Shown: in pieces, positions 8,493 to 17,307 of the stretch
Layout of the letters: each line of letters begins with the position of its first letter
Numbering within the stretch: the stretch's first letter is position 1
Source of the DNA: QYOJ01 sp964449285
GTDB taxonomy: Bacteria > Bacteroidota > Bacteroidia > Bacteroidales > FEN-979
Assembly (NCBI GenBank): GCA_964449285.1
Contig: CAYUZX010000001.1
Location: 75,539-139,538, forward strand
Reading direction: 5' to 3'
DNA length: 64,000 nucleotides
The notes under the pieces: model-generated
What the model saw: only the letters and a program-made list of their open reading frames with translations
The model's database searches: none
What the model was told of the DNA's origin: nothing
Program-made: the position numbers and the translations under genes

Positions 8493-9020
8493 ATGAAGAG
8501 ACTTTTCGTTGTGTCTTTGACTTTTCTGATTTCCGGGGTTTCTCTCATCTCATGCTCCAAAAAAATACAACCTGCTGTAGCTGCCAAAACTGATTTAAAG
8601 GAACATACCGGAGGATCAATGGCATTGGCCCCATGCATCATCTACAAAACGAAAGCGGATTACAAAATATATGTTCCTGTTTCACTTTCTGAAGATAAGG
8701 CGAGGATTACCTCTTATCCTGATGTTACCGATCTTAGGACGCAGGCCATATCAGCTTATCCGGAAGAATTGTCCGGCGGATTTTTGTTGGACAACCGGGG
8801 CATCGGCCCGGATGTAGCCTTTCTTTCGATCACGTATGATGCTTATGTATCAAAAGCTAAAACCCCGAATGCGGATGATTTGTTTAAGCAGTTGCTTGAT
8901 AAAGATCCGCTCCTGGAGATGTATCAATGCGGTAATCGCAATCAATACGTTGACATCATCAGGGAATTGAATGCGATTATTGATTCGGGGATACTTTCTG
9001 ATTGTAAAAAAATTAAATGA
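8493..9020 (+). CDS. Uncharacterised lipoprotein
   Basis: The 175-residue protein starts with a lipoprotein signal (MKRLFVVSLTFLISGVSLIS then CSKK, lipobox LISC with Cys21). The mature part is mixed alpha/beta with three further cysteines (about 48, 145, 171) and no family that I recognise. Its stop codon overlaps the start of the DAK2/DegV fusion gene by 4 bp (ATGA), so the two are translationally coupled. Such coupling of an exported lipoprotein with a fatty-acid kinase-like protein has no explanation that I know. Confidence 0.8.
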   Translation: MKRLFVVSLTFLISGVSLISCSKKIQPAVAAKTDLKEHTGGSMALAPCIIYKTKADYKIYVPVSLSEDKARITSYPDVTDLRTQAISAYPEELSGGFLLDNRGIGPDVAFLSITYDAYVSKAKTPNADDLFKQLLDKDPLLEMYQCGNRNQYVDIIRELNAIIDSGILSDCKKIK

Positions 9021-10816
9021 ACACAGAAGCTATAAAACTGCGGGAGCTTGACGGAAGTCAGCTTTATTACAGTATAGTCGCTGGAGCACAGCGAATTTTC
9101 GAGCATCAAAAGATCTTGAACAAGATCAATGTTTTCCCGGTCGCGGATGCTGATACAGGTACGAATCTTGCCTCCACGATGCGATCTATCGTGGATGCAA
9201 AAATTCCTATTGAGAACCTGAAGCAAACGGCATCTGCGATTGCTGATGCAGCGTTAAGTGGGGCTCGTGGAAATTCCGGAATCATCTTTGCCCAGTTTCT
9301 TTATGGATTCAGCAACGAACTCAAAGCGGACGGAAAACTCGATGTACAGTCTTTTGCTGAGAGTATGAAGAAGGCAGTGAGTTATGCTTATGATGCTATA
9401 GCTAATCCTGTGGAAGGAACAATTCTCACAGTGATAAAAGATTGGGCTGATTATTTGTACACATTGAAGGATATCATTGATGATTTTATCAAGATCCTGC
9501 TTGAAGCATACAATAAGGCGGTGGAGTCACTCTCTGAAACTACGAATAAACTGGAAGTTCTTGCCAGAACCCATGTGGTAGATGCCGGAGCAAAAGGGTT
9601 TGTCTATTTTTTAGAGGGGATTCTTGATTTCTTCACGAAAGGGTATGACATTACTACAAAAGCTGAAACGGATGACGATGATCAATCTGTAGAGGTTGCT
9701 GATCTTCATGAAGAGATCACATTCCGTTTTTGCACAGAGGCGATGATTGCCGGTGAGAAACTTGATAAGAAGCTGATTCAGGATCAGTTACATAGCCATG
9801 GGGATTCTATTGTTGCCGCTGGTTCACCCAAAAAAATGCGGGTTCATATTCATTCTGATCATCCTGACGAGGTGTTTGCCTTATTGAGCGGTTTTGGAGC
9901 TATTACTTACCAGAAGGTTGACGATATGGTGATGCAGCAAGAGGTTATGCATAACAGGAAAGCGGATATTGCCATCCTGACCGATTCAACATGCGACCTT
10001 CCCAAGGAGATTCTGGATCATCACCAGATCCACATGATGCCTTTGAGCGTTCATTTCGGGGATAGTTTTTATCTCGACAGGTTGAGCATGAACGCTCCTC
10101 AATTCTATAAGATGCAACAGCAAAAGGAGGTGCGGCCTACTACTTCTCAACCCACTGTTAAGGATTTTCAGAATAAATTTGAGTATCTTTCTACGCATTA
10201 TACGTCAACGCTGGGCTTCTTCATAAGCGAAAAACTCAGTGGCACCTTCCAGAACGGAACGAAGTCTGCCAGGGATATCGGTCACAGCAGCGGGAAACCA
10301 TCATATATCTACAATTCTCGCTCTCTTTCTGCTGGCCTTGGTCTGGTTGTCTTACGTGTGGCCCGTGCAGTGGAAGATGGCATGTCACTTGAGGAGATTC
10401 TTCCAAAAATAGATACCTGGATATCAAAGTCTTATATCCGTGTCACCATCCCAACCCTGAACTACATCATTAAGTCGGGGCGGATCAGTAACTTTAAAAG
10501 TTTTGTTGCCCGAACGCTGGATCTGAAACCTGTGATTGAAATCGATAAGGAAGGGAAAGCGGAAATTGCCGGCAAGTCCTTATCAATTAAAGGATCCCAT
10601 AAGAAGTTGTTAACTATTGTACGGAAAATTCTTCAAGGAGAGAAGATCTGGGAGTATGCCATCACTCATGCCAACAATCAAGAAGTAGCTGAATACTATG
10701 CCGGTGAGATGGAAAAGCTAACCGGTAAAAAGCCACTTTTTATGGACCATGTCTCTCCAGTGCTCGTTGCCAATGTAGGCCCTGGCGTTGTGGCTGTTTC
10801 ATTGATGCTGAAGTAG
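9017..10816 (+). CDS. Fused DhaL/DAK2 kinase and DegV protein (FakA-FakB-like)
   Basis: The 599-residue protein joins two proteins that are separate in Firmicutes. Residues 1-210 are a DhaL kinase domain with metal/ATP motifs NVFPVADADTGTNLAST and GARGNSGII. Residues about 230-310 match the FakA C-terminal region. Residues 315-599 are a DegV domain with TDSTCDLP near its start and SGTFQNG in the middle, which binds a fatty acid. By analogy with Staphylococcus FakA and FakB it would make acyl-phosphate from exogenous fatty acids for phospholipid synthesis. Fusion is inferred from one uninterrupted frame. Gene overlaps the lipoprotein gene by 4 bp. Confidence 0.88.
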   Translation: MNTEAIKLRELDGSQLYYSIVAGAQRIFEHQKILNKINVFPVADADTGTNLASTMRSIVDAKIPIENLKQTASAIADAALSGARGNSGIIFAQFLYGFSNELKADGKLDVQSFAESMKKAVSYAYDAIANPVEGTILTVIKDWADYLYTLKDIIDDFIKILLEAYNKAVESLSETTNKLEVLARTHVVDAGAKGFVYFLEGILDFFTKGYDITTKAETDDDDQSVEVADLHEEITFRFCTEAMIAGEKLDKKLIQDQLHSHGDSIVAAGSPKKMRVHIHSDHPDEVFALLSGFGAITYQKVDDMVMQQEVMHNRKADIAILTDSTCDLPKEILDHHQIHMMPLSVHFGDSFYLDRLSMNAPQFYKMQQQKEVRPTTSQPTVKDFQNKFEYLSTHYTSTLGFFISEKLSGTFQNGTKSARDIGHSSGKPSYIYNSRSLSAGLGLVVLRVARAVEDGMSLEEILPKIDTWISKSYIRVTIPTLNYIIKSGRISNFKSFVARTLDLKPVIEIDKEGKAEIAGKSLSIKGSHKKLLTIVRKILQGEKIWEYAITHANNQEVAEYYAGEMEKLTGKKPLFMDHVSPVLVANVGPGVVAVSLMLK

Positions 10817-10820
10817 AAAC

Positions 10821-10914
10821 CGATGCCGGATGCCTGATGCCGGATTTTGGTTATAACCGTTGTTTTTATTTTTAATTTCGTAATTCGTAATTCGTAATTC
10901 GTAATTCGTAATTG
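10821..10914. repeat. Heptanucleotide arrays (gatgccg and taattcg types)
   Basis: Two arrays with 7-bp phase: CGATGCC GGATGCC TGATGCC from 10821, and AATTTCG followed by four exact TAATTCG units and a partial one (10874-10914). The second ends 5 bp before the start codon of the DUF1295 gene, where a ribosome binding site would lie. Confidence 0.9.
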
Positions 10915-10919
10915 ATTTC

Positions 10920-11678
10920 ATGTACTGGCAGGTAGCACTCGTTATTCTTGGTTTCATGGTATTGGCCTTCATTGTGGCTTTACTGATCAAGGACAATTCC
11001 ATCGTGGATCTTTTCTGGGGACCTGGATTCATCATTGTTACTGCATTCTCACTATCGATGGCTCCCAACCTCGACATTCGGAAACTCGTTATTGCTTTTC
11101 TGGTTTTGATCTGGGGGATGCGGTTGACGATTTATATCTTCCAGAGAAACAGGAGAAAAGGGGAGGATTTCAGGTACAAACACTGGCGCGACACATGGAA
11201 CAATTTTATCCTCAGGAGTTTTTTACAGATATTTCTTCTTCAGGGACTTTTCATGTATATCGTCTCATATCCTATCTGGTACATCAACTACAATCCCGGG
11301 GAGGTTCTATCCACATTGGATACTGTTGGCCTGGTGATTTTTGGAATCGGATTTATGTTTGAGTCTGTCGGGGACATGCAGCTCGCCTTTTTTAAACAGA
11401 ATCCAAAGAATAAAGGGAAACTGATAAATTCCGGATTGTGGAAATACACACGACATCCAAACTATTTCGGGGAAGCTCTTATCTGGTGGGGGATCTGGTT
11501 TTATGCACTTGGAATCCCTGGTGGTTGGATGACGGTTATCAGCCCTATTTTAATTACCCTGACCCTTCGGTTCGTTTCTGGAGTTCCGATGCTGGAGAAG
11601 AGGCTCAGCGAACATCGTGATTGGGCAGAATATGCCCGGAAGACAGCTCCGTTTGTCCCATTCATTAAGTGGCTTTAG
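10920..11678 (+). CDS. DUF1295 integral membrane protein (steroid 5-alpha-reductase-like)
   Basis: The 252-residue protein has about six transmembrane helices and the C-terminal signature of the DUF1295/ICMT-like superfamily: KYTRHPNYFGEALIWWGIW (about 176-194), with the SAM- or NADPH-binding type HPNY motif, and a terminal EKRLSEHRDWAEYARKTAPF. The reaction is not known for these bacterial members; they are usually described as membrane reductase or methyltransferase-like enzymes acting on lipids. It is 6 bp upstream of the cation transporter gene and likely cotranscribed. Confidence 0.85.
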   Translation: MYWQVALVILGFMVLAFIVALLIKDNSIVDLFWGPGFIIVTAFSLSMAPNLDIRKLVIAFLVLIWGMRLTIYIFQRNRRKGEDFRYKHWRDTWNNFILRSFLQIFLLQGLFMYIVSYPIWYINYNPGEVLSTLDTVGLVIFGIGFMFESVGDMQLAFFKQNPKNKGKLINSGLWKYTRHPNYFGEALIWWGIWFYALGIPGGWMTVISPILITLTLRFVSGVPMLEKRLSEHRDWAEYARKTAPFVPFIKWL

Positions 11679-11684
11679 ACGGAA

Positions 11685-12587
11685 TTGAATTCGCATCATC
11701 AAACCGGATCGACCGAACTCAGCGGTGTCAACAGGGCATTTATCATTGGAATCCTTCTCAACCTTCTGTTTGTTGTCATTGAGTTTGGCGCCGGGTTTTT
11801 TCTAAATTCCCTGGCGCTAATCTCTGATGCCGGCCATAACCTGAGTGATGTAGCCAGTTTGACCCTCGCAATGGTTGCATTTCGGTTGGCCAAAGTTAAG
11901 CCGAACCAGACATTCACTTACGGTCTTAGAAAGTCCACAATCCTAATCTCTCTTCTAAATGCGGTTATCCTGCTAATCGTAATCGGGGCCATCGCCTTGG
12001 AAAGCATCGCCCGGCTGAAAGAGCCACAGCCGGTTCAGGGAGATTACATGGCTGTGGTTGCGGGGGTCGGGATTATCATCAATACGGTCACTGCACTGCT
12101 CTTTTTCAAGAACCGGGAGAAGGACCTCAACATTAAGGGAGCTTTTCTTCATCTTGCTGCAGATGCGTTTGTATCCCTGGGAGTGGTAGGTACTGGAATC
12201 ATCATCGGTTTTACCGCATGGTACTGGCTTGACACCGCTGTCAGTTTTGCAATTGTCATCGTGATCCTTATATCTACCTGGGGTTTGCTGCGTGACAGTA
12301 CGATCCTGGCACTTGATGGCGTTCCTCGTGGGATAGACCTGGAGAAGGTGAAAGTTGCCATTTTATCCTCGAAAGAGATCAAAGATGTGCATCATATTCA
12401 TGTGTGGGCGATGAGCACAACCGAAAATGCACTAACTGCCCACATTGTAGTAGCCCACAATTTCCCCCTCTCCTCTTTTGAGCCGTTAAAAACAGAAGTT
12501 CAAAAAGCTTTGCTGCAGCAAGAAATTCAGCATTCTACGCTAGAGATCGAGCTGGCCGGAGATCCCTGCGCCACAAATAACATCTAG
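11685..12587 (+). CDS. Cation diffusion facilitator transporter (CzcD/ZitB-like)
   Basis: The 300-residue protein has six transmembrane helices and a short C-terminal cytoplasmic domain. The zinc-site residues of helix II (SDAGHNLSD: D-x3-D pattern with His) and helix V (HLAADAFVSLG: H-x3-D) are of the Zn2+/Cd2+-type, so it probably exports zinc in exchange for protons. The C-terminal domain contains the typical DVHHIHVWAMS. TTG at 11685 is the only plausible start because no ATG occurs before the first helix. It follows the DUF1295 gene by 6 bp. Confidence 0.9.
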   Translation: MNSHHQTGSTELSGVNRAFIIGILLNLLFVVIEFGAGFFLNSLALISDAGHNLSDVASLTLAMVAFRLAKVKPNQTFTYGLRKSTILISLLNAVILLIVIGAIALESIARLKEPQPVQGDYMAVVAGVGIIINTVTALLFFKNREKDLNIKGAFLHLAADAFVSLGVVGTGIIIGFTAWYWLDTAVSFAIVIVILISTWGLLRDSTILALDGVPRGIDLEKVKVAILSSKEIKDVHHIHVWAMSTTENALTAHIVVAHNFPLSSFEPLKTEVQKALLQQEIQHSTLEIELAGDPCATNNI

Positions 12588-12620
12588 AATCATCAAGGAG
12601 TAGTGTCTTGTCCACACTGG

Positions 12621-13634
12621 TCAGCATAATTCCAATACACCCGACAATTTCTCAATCATTGAATCTGACACATCGAGGTGGGTAACCATGCGGATTGTCT
12701 GAGGTCCAAAGCCAATGGCAAAGATCCCTGCCTCTTTTAGCTTGGCAAGAAACAGCTCATTGGTCATCGCTTCGGTAAGGCTAAAAATAATGATGTTGGT
12801 TTCAATGGGTGCAACATGTTTAGCAAATGGACATGTTTGCAAAAGTTTCCCAATCCTGGCCGCCCGAACATGGTCGTCGGCGAGCCTGGTAATATGATGA
12901 TCGAGGGCGTAAATCCCGGCGGCTGCGAGGTAGCCCGACTGCCGCATAGCTCCTCCGAAAAGTTTCCGCACCCGCCGGGATTGACGGATGAACTTCATGG
13001 TACTAAGCAAGAGGGAACCCACTGGTGCACCAAGTCCTTTGGAGAGGCAGATCGATATGGAATCGAAGAGCCCTCCCGTCTCCAGTGGATCAATGCCGGT
13101 AGCCACCATGGCATTGAAGAAGCGGGCGCCATCAAGGTGTAGTTTCAAGGAGCGCTCCCGGCACACAGCGCTGATCCGTCTTAATTCAGCCGGATCATAA
13201 CAGCTGCCACCACCGCGGTTGGAGGTGTTTTCGACCACAACAAGTCTGGATACCGGATGGTGGATGTCGTCGGGATTGATATTAACTGCCACTTGTTCTG
13301 CAGTTATCCGGCCCCTGTTGCCCTGGATCAGCCTCACCGAGGCTCCGGAGTTGAACGCGATCCCTCCACCTTCATATTTATAGACATGGGAATTGGCATC
13401 GCAGATAACTTCATCTCCCGGACGGGTATGAACGTTGATGGCAATCTGGTTTGTCATGGTGCCGGAAGGGCAGAATAGGCCGGCTTCCATCCCAAACATG
13501 GCGGCAGCTTTTTCTTCAAGGGCAATGACTGATGGGTCATCTCCAAATACATCATCGCCCACCCTGGCTGAAAACATTGCCTCAAGCATCCCGGGAGTGG
13601 GACGGGTAACGGTATCGCTGCGTAAATCTATCAT
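12621..13634 (-). CDS. ltaE: Low-specificity L-threonine aldolase
   Basis: The 337-residue PLP enzyme splits threonine or allo-threonine to glycine and acetaldehyde. The family signatures MIDLRSDTVTRPTPGM, GDDVFGDDPS and CPSGTMTNQIAI are at the N-terminus, the cofactor Asp is in LHLDGARFFNA, and the Schiff-base lysine is in SICLSKGLGAPVGS. Length is normal. It is convergent with the cation transporter gene and has no same-strand partner. Confidence 0.93.
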   Translation of the reverse strand: MIDLRSDTVTRPTPGMLEAMFSARVGDDVFGDDPSVIALEEKAAAMFGMEAGLFCPSGTMTNQIAINVHTRPGDEVICDANSHVYKYEGGGIAFNSGASVRLIQGNRGRITAEQVAVNINPDDIHHPVSRLVVVENTSNRGGGSCYDPAELRRISAVCRERSLKLHLDGARFFNAMVATGIDPLETGGLFDSISICLSKGLGAPVGSLLLSTMKFIRQSRRVRKLFGGAMRQSGYLAAAGIYALDHHITRLADDHVRAARIGKLLQTCPFAKHVAPIETNIIIFSLTEAMTNELFLAKLKEAGIFAIGFGPQTIRMVTHLDVSDSMIEKLSGVLELC

Positions 13635-13687
13635 CGGTTCGTTCCGGTTTAATCAGCGATAAAATTACGAAAATTCTGCAGGATTAA

Positions 13688-13780
13688 CAGGCTGAATTTA
13701 GTGGGAAATCGGTTCTTGCATGACAATCAGGTTGAATTTAGTGGGGTTGTAATTCTTGTCACCGTGACAAACAGGCTTAG
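13688..13780. repeat. Imperfect 40-bp direct repeat
   Basis: CAGGCTGAATTTAGTGGG (from 13688) and CAGGTTGAATTTAGTGGG (from 13728) head two copies of about 33 bp that both end in TTCTTG; a third partial CAGGCTTAG begins at 13772. The repeat fills the gap between ltaE and the end of the hydrogenase operon. Confidence 0.6.
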
Positions 13781-14898
13781 TTTTTAGGGAAAGTGATCCT
13801 GAAATGACTTCCCTGGTCAGGCTGGCTGGAAACCGTGATGGATCCGTGATTCAGATCGATCAGCTTTTTTACGATCGACAATCCCAAACCACTTCCCGTA
13901 ATATCTTTTGTTTTTGAGTTTCTTATCCTGACAAACTCTTTGAATAGTTTCCCAGTCTCTTCTTCACTCATCCCGAGTCCTGTATCTTCCACATCTATAG
14001 TTACTTCCAGAGAATTATCCTCAACCTTAAAAAAAACTTCACCTCCCTCACGGTTATACTTTATAGCATTCGACAGCAAATTGTTGAAAATGATCTCGAT
14101 CTCGGAAAGGTCGGAATTGATGTAGAGAGGTTGATCTCCGGAAAAATGGATTTTTACGGATTTCTGGATTGCCATTGGTTCCATGGAGTGCATAGCCATT
14201 CGGGCAACTTCTGTAATATCAACCCGATTAATGTTCCGTTTTTTCTTCCCACTCTCTATCCTGGTTAGGTCGAGCAGGTCCATAATAAGGCCGCGCATCC
14301 CCTTGATCCGTTCCAGGGATCTCGATACCATAACCTGGTAATCATCGATGTCGTTCCCGGCCTGTTTCTCCTGCATGATCCTAAGGTATCCTTCGATGGC
14401 ATTGATGGGAGACTTTAACTCATGTGACAGTACCGAAAGAAACTGAAACCGAACCTGTTTGCCCTGTTCGTTCAGTTTTCTTGTCATTCGTTTGAGGAAG
14501 AGATGTTTGGTGATACTCTCCATAGCAGCTTTCAGCTCCTGCGGCGTAAATGGCTTGGGAACAAAATTAAAGGCGCCATTATTGGTAGCTTTCACGGCAA
14601 GGTCGAGGGAAGCATAAGAGGTTATCATCATCACCTGGGTATCATATTCCTGCTGCCGGATATATTCCAATACTTCGATACCATAGATCCCGGGAAGCTT
14701 GTTGTCAAGCAATACGATATCAATGGATTCCTTATCAAGAATCTCGATGGCCTCCTCCCCGGATCCTGTTTCTAACGTTTCAAAACCGAAGTCGTCATCC
14801 ATGAATGGAAAACCGACTGTGAAATTCCGCAGAACCCTTGTCACTCCTGTACGAATACCGGGTTCATCATCTACAACCAATACTTTCAGCATGTTCAT
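13777..14898 (-). CDS. Receiver-histidine kinase protein (last gene of hydrogenase operon)
   Basis: The 373-residue soluble protein has an N-terminal receiver (1-130; acidic DDE, phosphoacceptor Asp in VLLDNKLPG, lysine in PKPF) followed by HisKA (LSVLSHELKSPINAIEGY, about residue 162) and HATPase with NAIKYN, DTGLGMS and GSGLGLSIVKKL. This order (REC then kinase) suits a phosphorelay in which the kinase is switched by an upstream kinase. It lies 18 bp downstream of the receiver-only gene and is the last gene of the operon beginning near 21852. Confidence 0.92.
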   Translation of the reverse strand: MNMLKVLVVDDEPGIRTGVTRVLRNFTVGFPFMDDDFGFETLETGSGEEAIEILDKESIDIVLLDNKLPGIYGIEVLEYIRQQEYDTQVMMITSYASLDLAVKATNNGAFNFVPKPFTPQELKAAMESITKHLFLKRMTRKLNEQGKQVRFQFLSVLSHELKSPINAIEGYLRIMQEKQAGNDIDDYQVMVSRSLERIKGMRGLIMDLLDLTRIESGKKKRNINRVDITEVARMAMHSMEPMAIQKSVKIHFSGDQPLYINSDLSEIEIIFNNLLSNAIKYNREGGEVFFKVEDNSLEVTIDVEDTGLGMSEEETGKLFKEFVRIRNSKTKDITGSGLGLSIVKKLIDLNHGSITVSSQPDQGSHFRITFPKN

Positions 14899-14916
14899 TG
14901 CGTGTTGTTTTTGTGG

Positions 14917-15300
14917 TCAGACTTTCAGGAGTTTGTTGATCTCCCGGTGAAGCTGATCGGGTCGAATCCCTTTTTCAATGTACTTGTCGGCTTTAATCCA
15001 ACGCTTGTCATCCTCAGTTTCCAAACTGAATTTCATGCCACTGACTGCTGTTACCGAGGTGACGATGATGACCGGGACATCCGGATATTTCTTTTTGATC
15101 TTGTAACTGAGAATAAATCCACTATCCTGATTTTCCATCATGAGATCGATAATTGCCAGATCAGGTTTCATGGTTTCTAACAGCGATTCTCCCTCTTTCT
15201 GGGAAGAGGCGGTGATGGGCTGGTATCCGAATCTTAATACGTGAAACTTCAATTGTTCCAGTTGATCAGGATCGTCGTCGACCAATAATATTGTTTTCAT
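14917..15300 (-). CDS. Single-domain response regulator
   Basis: The 127-residue protein is one receiver domain with acidic residues VDDDPD, the phosphoacceptor in AIIDLMM, switch residue in VTSVT and the lysine in EKGIRP. It has an extra loop (SLETEDDKRWIKADKY) between beta4 and beta5 that standard receivers lack. No output domain, so it should pass phosphate or bind a partner. It sits between the hydrogenase-like kinase and the receiver-kinase protein with 18-bp gaps on both sides. Confidence 0.9.
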   Translation of the reverse strand: MKTILLVDDDPDQLEQLKFHVLRFGYQPITASSQKEGESLLETMKPDLAIIDLMMENQDSGFILSYKIKKKYPDVPVIIVTSVTAVSGMKFSLETEDDKRWIKADKYIEKGIRPDQLHREINKLLKV

Positions 15301-15318
15301 TTGTTACTAATTTTGATT

Positions 15319-17295
15319 TTAATTTCGGGGTATGGTTATCCGGAAACGGGTACCAACTGATCCCTTTAAAGGGTCCGTATTCGATTCGACGGTAATTTTC
15401 CCTTGATGCATTTTTACAATGCCATAAACGAGTGGCAGTCCCAACCCGGTTCCTTTTCCCAACTCTTTGGTGGTAAAAAACGGGGTAAACAACTTTTCAA
15501 TGTTTTCAGACGATATACCTACTCCGGTGTCAGAGATAGAGATCCGGATCTCATCGGCAGTATCTTTCAGGAGAAGTGAAAGGATCCCCCCGTCGGGCAT
15601 CGCTTCCACGGCGTTTTTCTCCAGGTTTGTTAGCACCTGCATAAATTGGTCCTGATCCACCATGGCTAGCGGGTCGAGCATCTCTGAACGGAAGTTCATA
15701 GATACATTGTCGCTGATAATCACCGATCGAAGGCTTTTTTTACAGAAGGCTTCGATGTCTGTTTCGGTTTTTTTTACCTGGTTTTTCCTGGCGAAGTTGA
15801 GCAACCCTCCAACGATGTTTTTGCACCTGTTTGTTTGTTCAACGATAAGTTCAATGTCTTTCCGCGCAGGATCCTCCGGGCCAGACTCCTCCAGGAGGAT
15901 GTTTGCATACATGGTGATTACCCCAAGTGGGTTATTCAGTTCGTGTGCAATTCCTGCTGATAGTTGCCCCATGCCTGCCAGTTTTTCAGATTGTTTGAGA
16001 GCTTGCCTTGCATTGGCTAGTTTCTCATTTGACAGGTTAAGTTCTTTTACCGAAAGGTGAAGTTTTTCGATGGTATATGGAAGGCACATCTCACTTTCGG
16101 CCAGGCCCTCAACGATGGCAATCGCATGTTCGGTGCAGGACGGATATCCGCAAGCACCGCAGTTCAGGTGATCTTCGGGCCTGGTTTTCCCCATCTCCAG
16201 CAAAATATGATCAATCTCCTCCTTTGTGGGAAGCGGAAGTCTTCTGTCCCGGGGGAAGAATTGTTCGGAGAAATCCAGGCCCGCGAACTTCCTGACATTT
16301 TTTTGCCATTCCAGATGGTCGTATTGATCCAGTTTTTTTTTGGCATAGTTGCTTATTTGAGAACGTCGTGAATATTTCTGGCTGGGCTTGCTCATCCCCG
16401 GCCCCATGATGCATCCTTCACAACTGAGAAGTTCCAGGTGATGCTTCAGTGTCCCGCATTCAAATTCCTGAATGGCTTCTTTGTAGTTTTCTCTCCCTTC
16501 GGCAACAACAATATCTCCCTTGAAAATATCGTCACTGTTGTTTACGGTCTGCAGCATACCCCGGCTTACAGGATAAATGGCTCCTTTCCCGGCAAGAGGA
16601 GGGTCGAAACTGGAAGCCATACCTGGTTTTGGAACTACATTATTACGCTTGAACAGTTCCCTGAGTTCTACATAGGTTAGTACAGCGTCAACTTCTGTGG
16701 ATTCAGCTTTTTTTGCGATGCAGGGCCCAATAAAAACTACCTTGGTTTCTGACCCATAAAGCTCACGGACAATCCGGGCGGTGGCGACCATTGGAGAGGC
16801 AACCGGAGCCAATGAAGGAACCAGGTTGGGATGATAATGTTCGATATAGTAGACAATTGCAGGGCAATCACTGGAAATAACAGACGGATTTTCCGGATTG
16901 TCGAAAAGCTTGTTGTATTCCAGGGAGACCATATCGGCTCCGAATCCTACCTCCACCACATAGTCAAATCCAAGCTTGCGGATCATCTCTACCAACAAAG
17001 TATGGTCAGTGATTTCGTTGAACTCGGCAGGAAAACTCGGCGCTATGCAGGCAGCCACCGATCCGGGTGTACGTAATAGTTCTTCGGCTTCACCCGTAGT
17101 GTCCAGGTAGATTTTTGCTCCCTGACTACACACCTTTACACAATTGCCACAGGCAATGCACCGCTCGTTCATCACTTCAGCCTGGCCGTTATTGATCCGG
17201 ATTGCCTTTACCGGGCACTCTCTCACACAGGTGAAACAAACCCTGCACCGGTCTTTCACCGTATATACTAATTGCCGTCTTGCCTGGTAATTCAT
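15319..17295 (-). CDS. [FeFe]-hydrogenase-like sensor domain fused to a histidine kinase
   Basis: The 658-residue protein has two [4Fe-4S] ferredoxin motifs (CRVCFTCVRECP at 17-28, CIACGNCVKVCS at 46-57), a hydrogenase large-subunit domain (about 75-310), a four-cysteine Fe-S domain (C379, C382, C387, C404), a coiled coil, HisKA with H451 (GIAHELNNPLG) and HATPase (NLEKNAVEAM, DTGVGIS, GKGTGLGLPLV). The H-cluster cysteines seem kept: C144, C192, C292, C295. Residues needed for catalytic proton transfer in HydA (E279, E282, C299) are Tyr127, Leu130 and Asp143 here, and the last two cysteines are CxxC instead of CxxxC. It is therefore a probable H2 or redox sensor, not an enzyme (inference), like group C/D sensory hydrogenases. 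It is 12 bp downstream of hydA. Confidence 0.9.
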   Translation of the reverse strand: MNYQARRQLVYTVKDRCRVCFTCVRECPVKAIRINNGQAEVMNERCIACGNCVKVCSQGAKIYLDTTGEAEELLRTPGSVAACIAPSFPAEFNEITDHTLLVEMIRKLGFDYVVEVGFGADMVSLEYNKLFDNPENPSVISSDCPAIVYYIEHYHPNLVPSLAPVASPMVATARIVRELYGSETKVVFIGPCIAKKAESTEVDAVLTYVELRELFKRNNVVPKPGMASSFDPPLAGKGAIYPVSRGMLQTVNNSDDIFKGDIVVAEGRENYKEAIQEFECGTLKHHLELLSCEGCIMGPGMSKPSQKYSRRSQISNYAKKKLDQYDHLEWQKNVRKFAGLDFSEQFFPRDRRLPLPTKEEIDHILLEMGKTRPEDHLNCGACGYPSCTEHAIAIVEGLAESEMCLPYTIEKLHLSVKELNLSNEKLANARQALKQSEKLAGMGQLSAGIAHELNNPLGVITMYANILLEESGPEDPARKDIELIVEQTNRCKNIVGGLLNFARKNQVKKTETDIEAFCKKSLRSVIISDNVSMNFRSEMLDPLAMVDQDQFMQVLTNLEKNAVEAMPDGGILSLLLKDTADEIRISISDTGVGISSENIEKLFTPFFTTKELGKGTGLGLPLVYGIVKMHQGKITVESNTDPLKGSVGTRFRITIPRN

Positions 17296-17307
17296 TGGTT
17301 TGAGGGA

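Noticed and set aside
10821..10914. Possible CRISPR array in tandem repeats
   Set aside because: Units are 7 bp without spacers and drift in sequence; no cas gene is present anywhere in the window.
12988..13200. Frames opposite to ltaE
   Set aside because: They are shadows of a well-conserved enzyme gene with no independent support.
15319..17295. Second catalytic hydrogenase
   Set aside because: The proton transfer residues are replaced and a histidine kinase is attached, so a sensor is more likely.
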